This document shows positions 63,118 through 64,000 of a DNA stretch of 64,000 nt, piece after piece. The translations under genes were made by a program, and so were the position numbers. Positions within the stretch are counted from its first letter, which is position 1, and every line of letters begins with the position of its first letter. Origin of the DNA: Monosporascus cannonballus (Eukaryota; Ascomycota; Sordariomycetes; Xylariales); assembly GCA_004154925.1 (NCBI GenBank), contig QJNS01000178.1, positions 1 through 64,000 of the forward strand, in the 5' to 3' direction. The notes below the pieces were generated by a model. The model was given only the letters and a program-made list of their open reading frames with translations, was not told the origin of the DNA and did not search any database.

Positions 63118-63990
63118 CAAAATAAATGCCCTTATCCGCATAAATTAAAATAATATATTTACAAGTATTTCGTCAACAATACGCTAAAATGGTATTTTTC
63201 TAGCATTTCCGAACTTCGCAATATATATTTATTGGAAAATATTAATTATGAAATAATTATTAAATAATCCAGGTTATATATTTATTACCAGGTTTCCGTT
63301 TATAACGCCCAAATTTATGCGTAAATGCTTTTAGCTAAAGCTTTATTAGCTTATTTAACGTTTTTGGCGGATTTAAAAACAAAGCCAGTTAATTGTACTA
63401 ACTTATTTTATGTTATGCGTCGAACAGATATATACTTAGTAGATTTAGATAGCCGAAAAAGATTAAGAATAAAATTATTTGAATTTTAGTTAGGTTTGTT
63501 TTGAGTATCGTTAATTCGTAAAGGATTTAAATTATTACTTAAAACGGGTAACTTTTTAATTATATTATTTCGATGGTATTAAGCTTAAATTAAAGTAAAT
63601 GGAATACATGGCTTTATTATGAAAGTTTAATTAAAAAAAGTAAACGACGTTCGAGAAAGTTGATATATAACTTTAAGATCTTGTATCGCTATTTATTTAC
63701 GTAATTTCGGTTATTTTCTTTTATTTTCACCAATTATCCGTTTACTGCAAAAAGAATTTTTATTATGGCTTTAATCGAATTTATTGTAATACTGAAGTAA
63801 TATTGCAGATTTTCGAAGAATTTGGGTTTGGCGATAATAATTTCGATAATAATATATCCCTATAAAATATTATTTTATAAAATAATAACTATAATTGAGA
63901 TAATAATCTAAAAGATTTTGTTATCGATAACCAGGATGATAACGAAATATTTAGCGAAAATTATTTGTTAAAAGGCGGTAGTAAAAATTA
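63118..63990 (+). pseudogene. unidentified coding remnant at window end
   Basis: One plus-strand frame can be followed for about 160 codons from 63118, with stops only at TAA/TAG or single TGA positions. Readable pieces are NKCPYPHKLK, NNTLKWYFSSISELRNIYLL, VSVYNAQIYA, LLAKALLAYLTFLADLKTK, NLFYVMRRTDIYLVDLDSRK. After a frameshift a final piece near 63760-63990 reads YCNTEVILQIFEEFGFGDNN and ends in an Asp/Asn/Glu-rich tail, then two TAG stops. I do not recognise the family. A DNA transposon or other repeat gene is likely. Confidence 0.42.
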
Positions 63991-64000
63991 GTAGAGCTAA

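Noticed and set aside
1..64000. Mitochondrial or apicomplexan origin suggested by extreme A+T
   Set aside because: Multiple Gypsy families, a pogo transposon and transition patterns typical of RIP fit nuclear DNA of an ascomycete. No mitochondrial genes or rRNA were seen.

Overview
This window is a gene-poor, extremely AT-rich stretch of a filamentous ascomycete genome. It is built almost entirely from dead LTR retrotransposons and one dead pogo-type DNA transposon. I found no intact host gene, rRNA or tRNA gene, or CRISPR array. The composition points to repeat-induced point mutation (RIP). TpA is everywhere and CpA/TpG is scarce, while CpG is still common. Nearly every recognisable reading frame is cut by TAA/TAG codons that one C-to-T (or G-to-A) change makes from CAA, CAG or TGG. 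This fits an AT isochore or heterochromatic block of a RIP-competent Pezizomycotina species. I cannot name the species.

Layout. 1-106 is an AAT microsatellite. About 0.1-6.0 kb is eroded DNA with two coding-like remnants I cannot name. 6006-20313 is a minus-strand Gypsy element (element C, 207-bp LTRs). It is split by a complete minus-strand Gypsy element (A, 6682-13558, 391-bp LTRs, target duplication TTATA). A carries a GC-richer reading frame on the opposite strand next to its 3' LTR. 20.3-28.5 kb is eroded DNA holding a GC-normal island (24042-24227) and a solo LTR of the C family (27060-27254). 28.5-32.2 kb holds a truncated plus-strand Gypsy element (F). E (32156-38870) and D (40401-47178, target duplication ATTTT) are two plus-strand full-length Gypsy elements of one family. 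48321-50184 is a pogo/Fot1-type transposon with about 50-bp terminal inverted repeats and a TA target site. 50444-50945 is an unidentified plus-strand reading frame. About 51-56.6 kb is a minus-strand Gypsy element (G). 56.7-60183 is the 5' half of a second copy of A (B). 60184-60500 is a GC-rich island with strong inverted repeats. 60.5-64 kb is eroded DNA with an unidentified coding-like frame near the window end.

How the parts relate. A/B and D/E/F share the start of Gag (MFI-KQ) and similar LTR ends (TGT-A-G-CC ... CCGT-A-A), yet their LTR interiors differ. They are sister families. Each has a tandem repeat of about 35 bp inside its LTR. Nesting gives a relative order: A is younger than C, and G probably truncated B. 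No element keeps an open pol frame, so none can move on its own.
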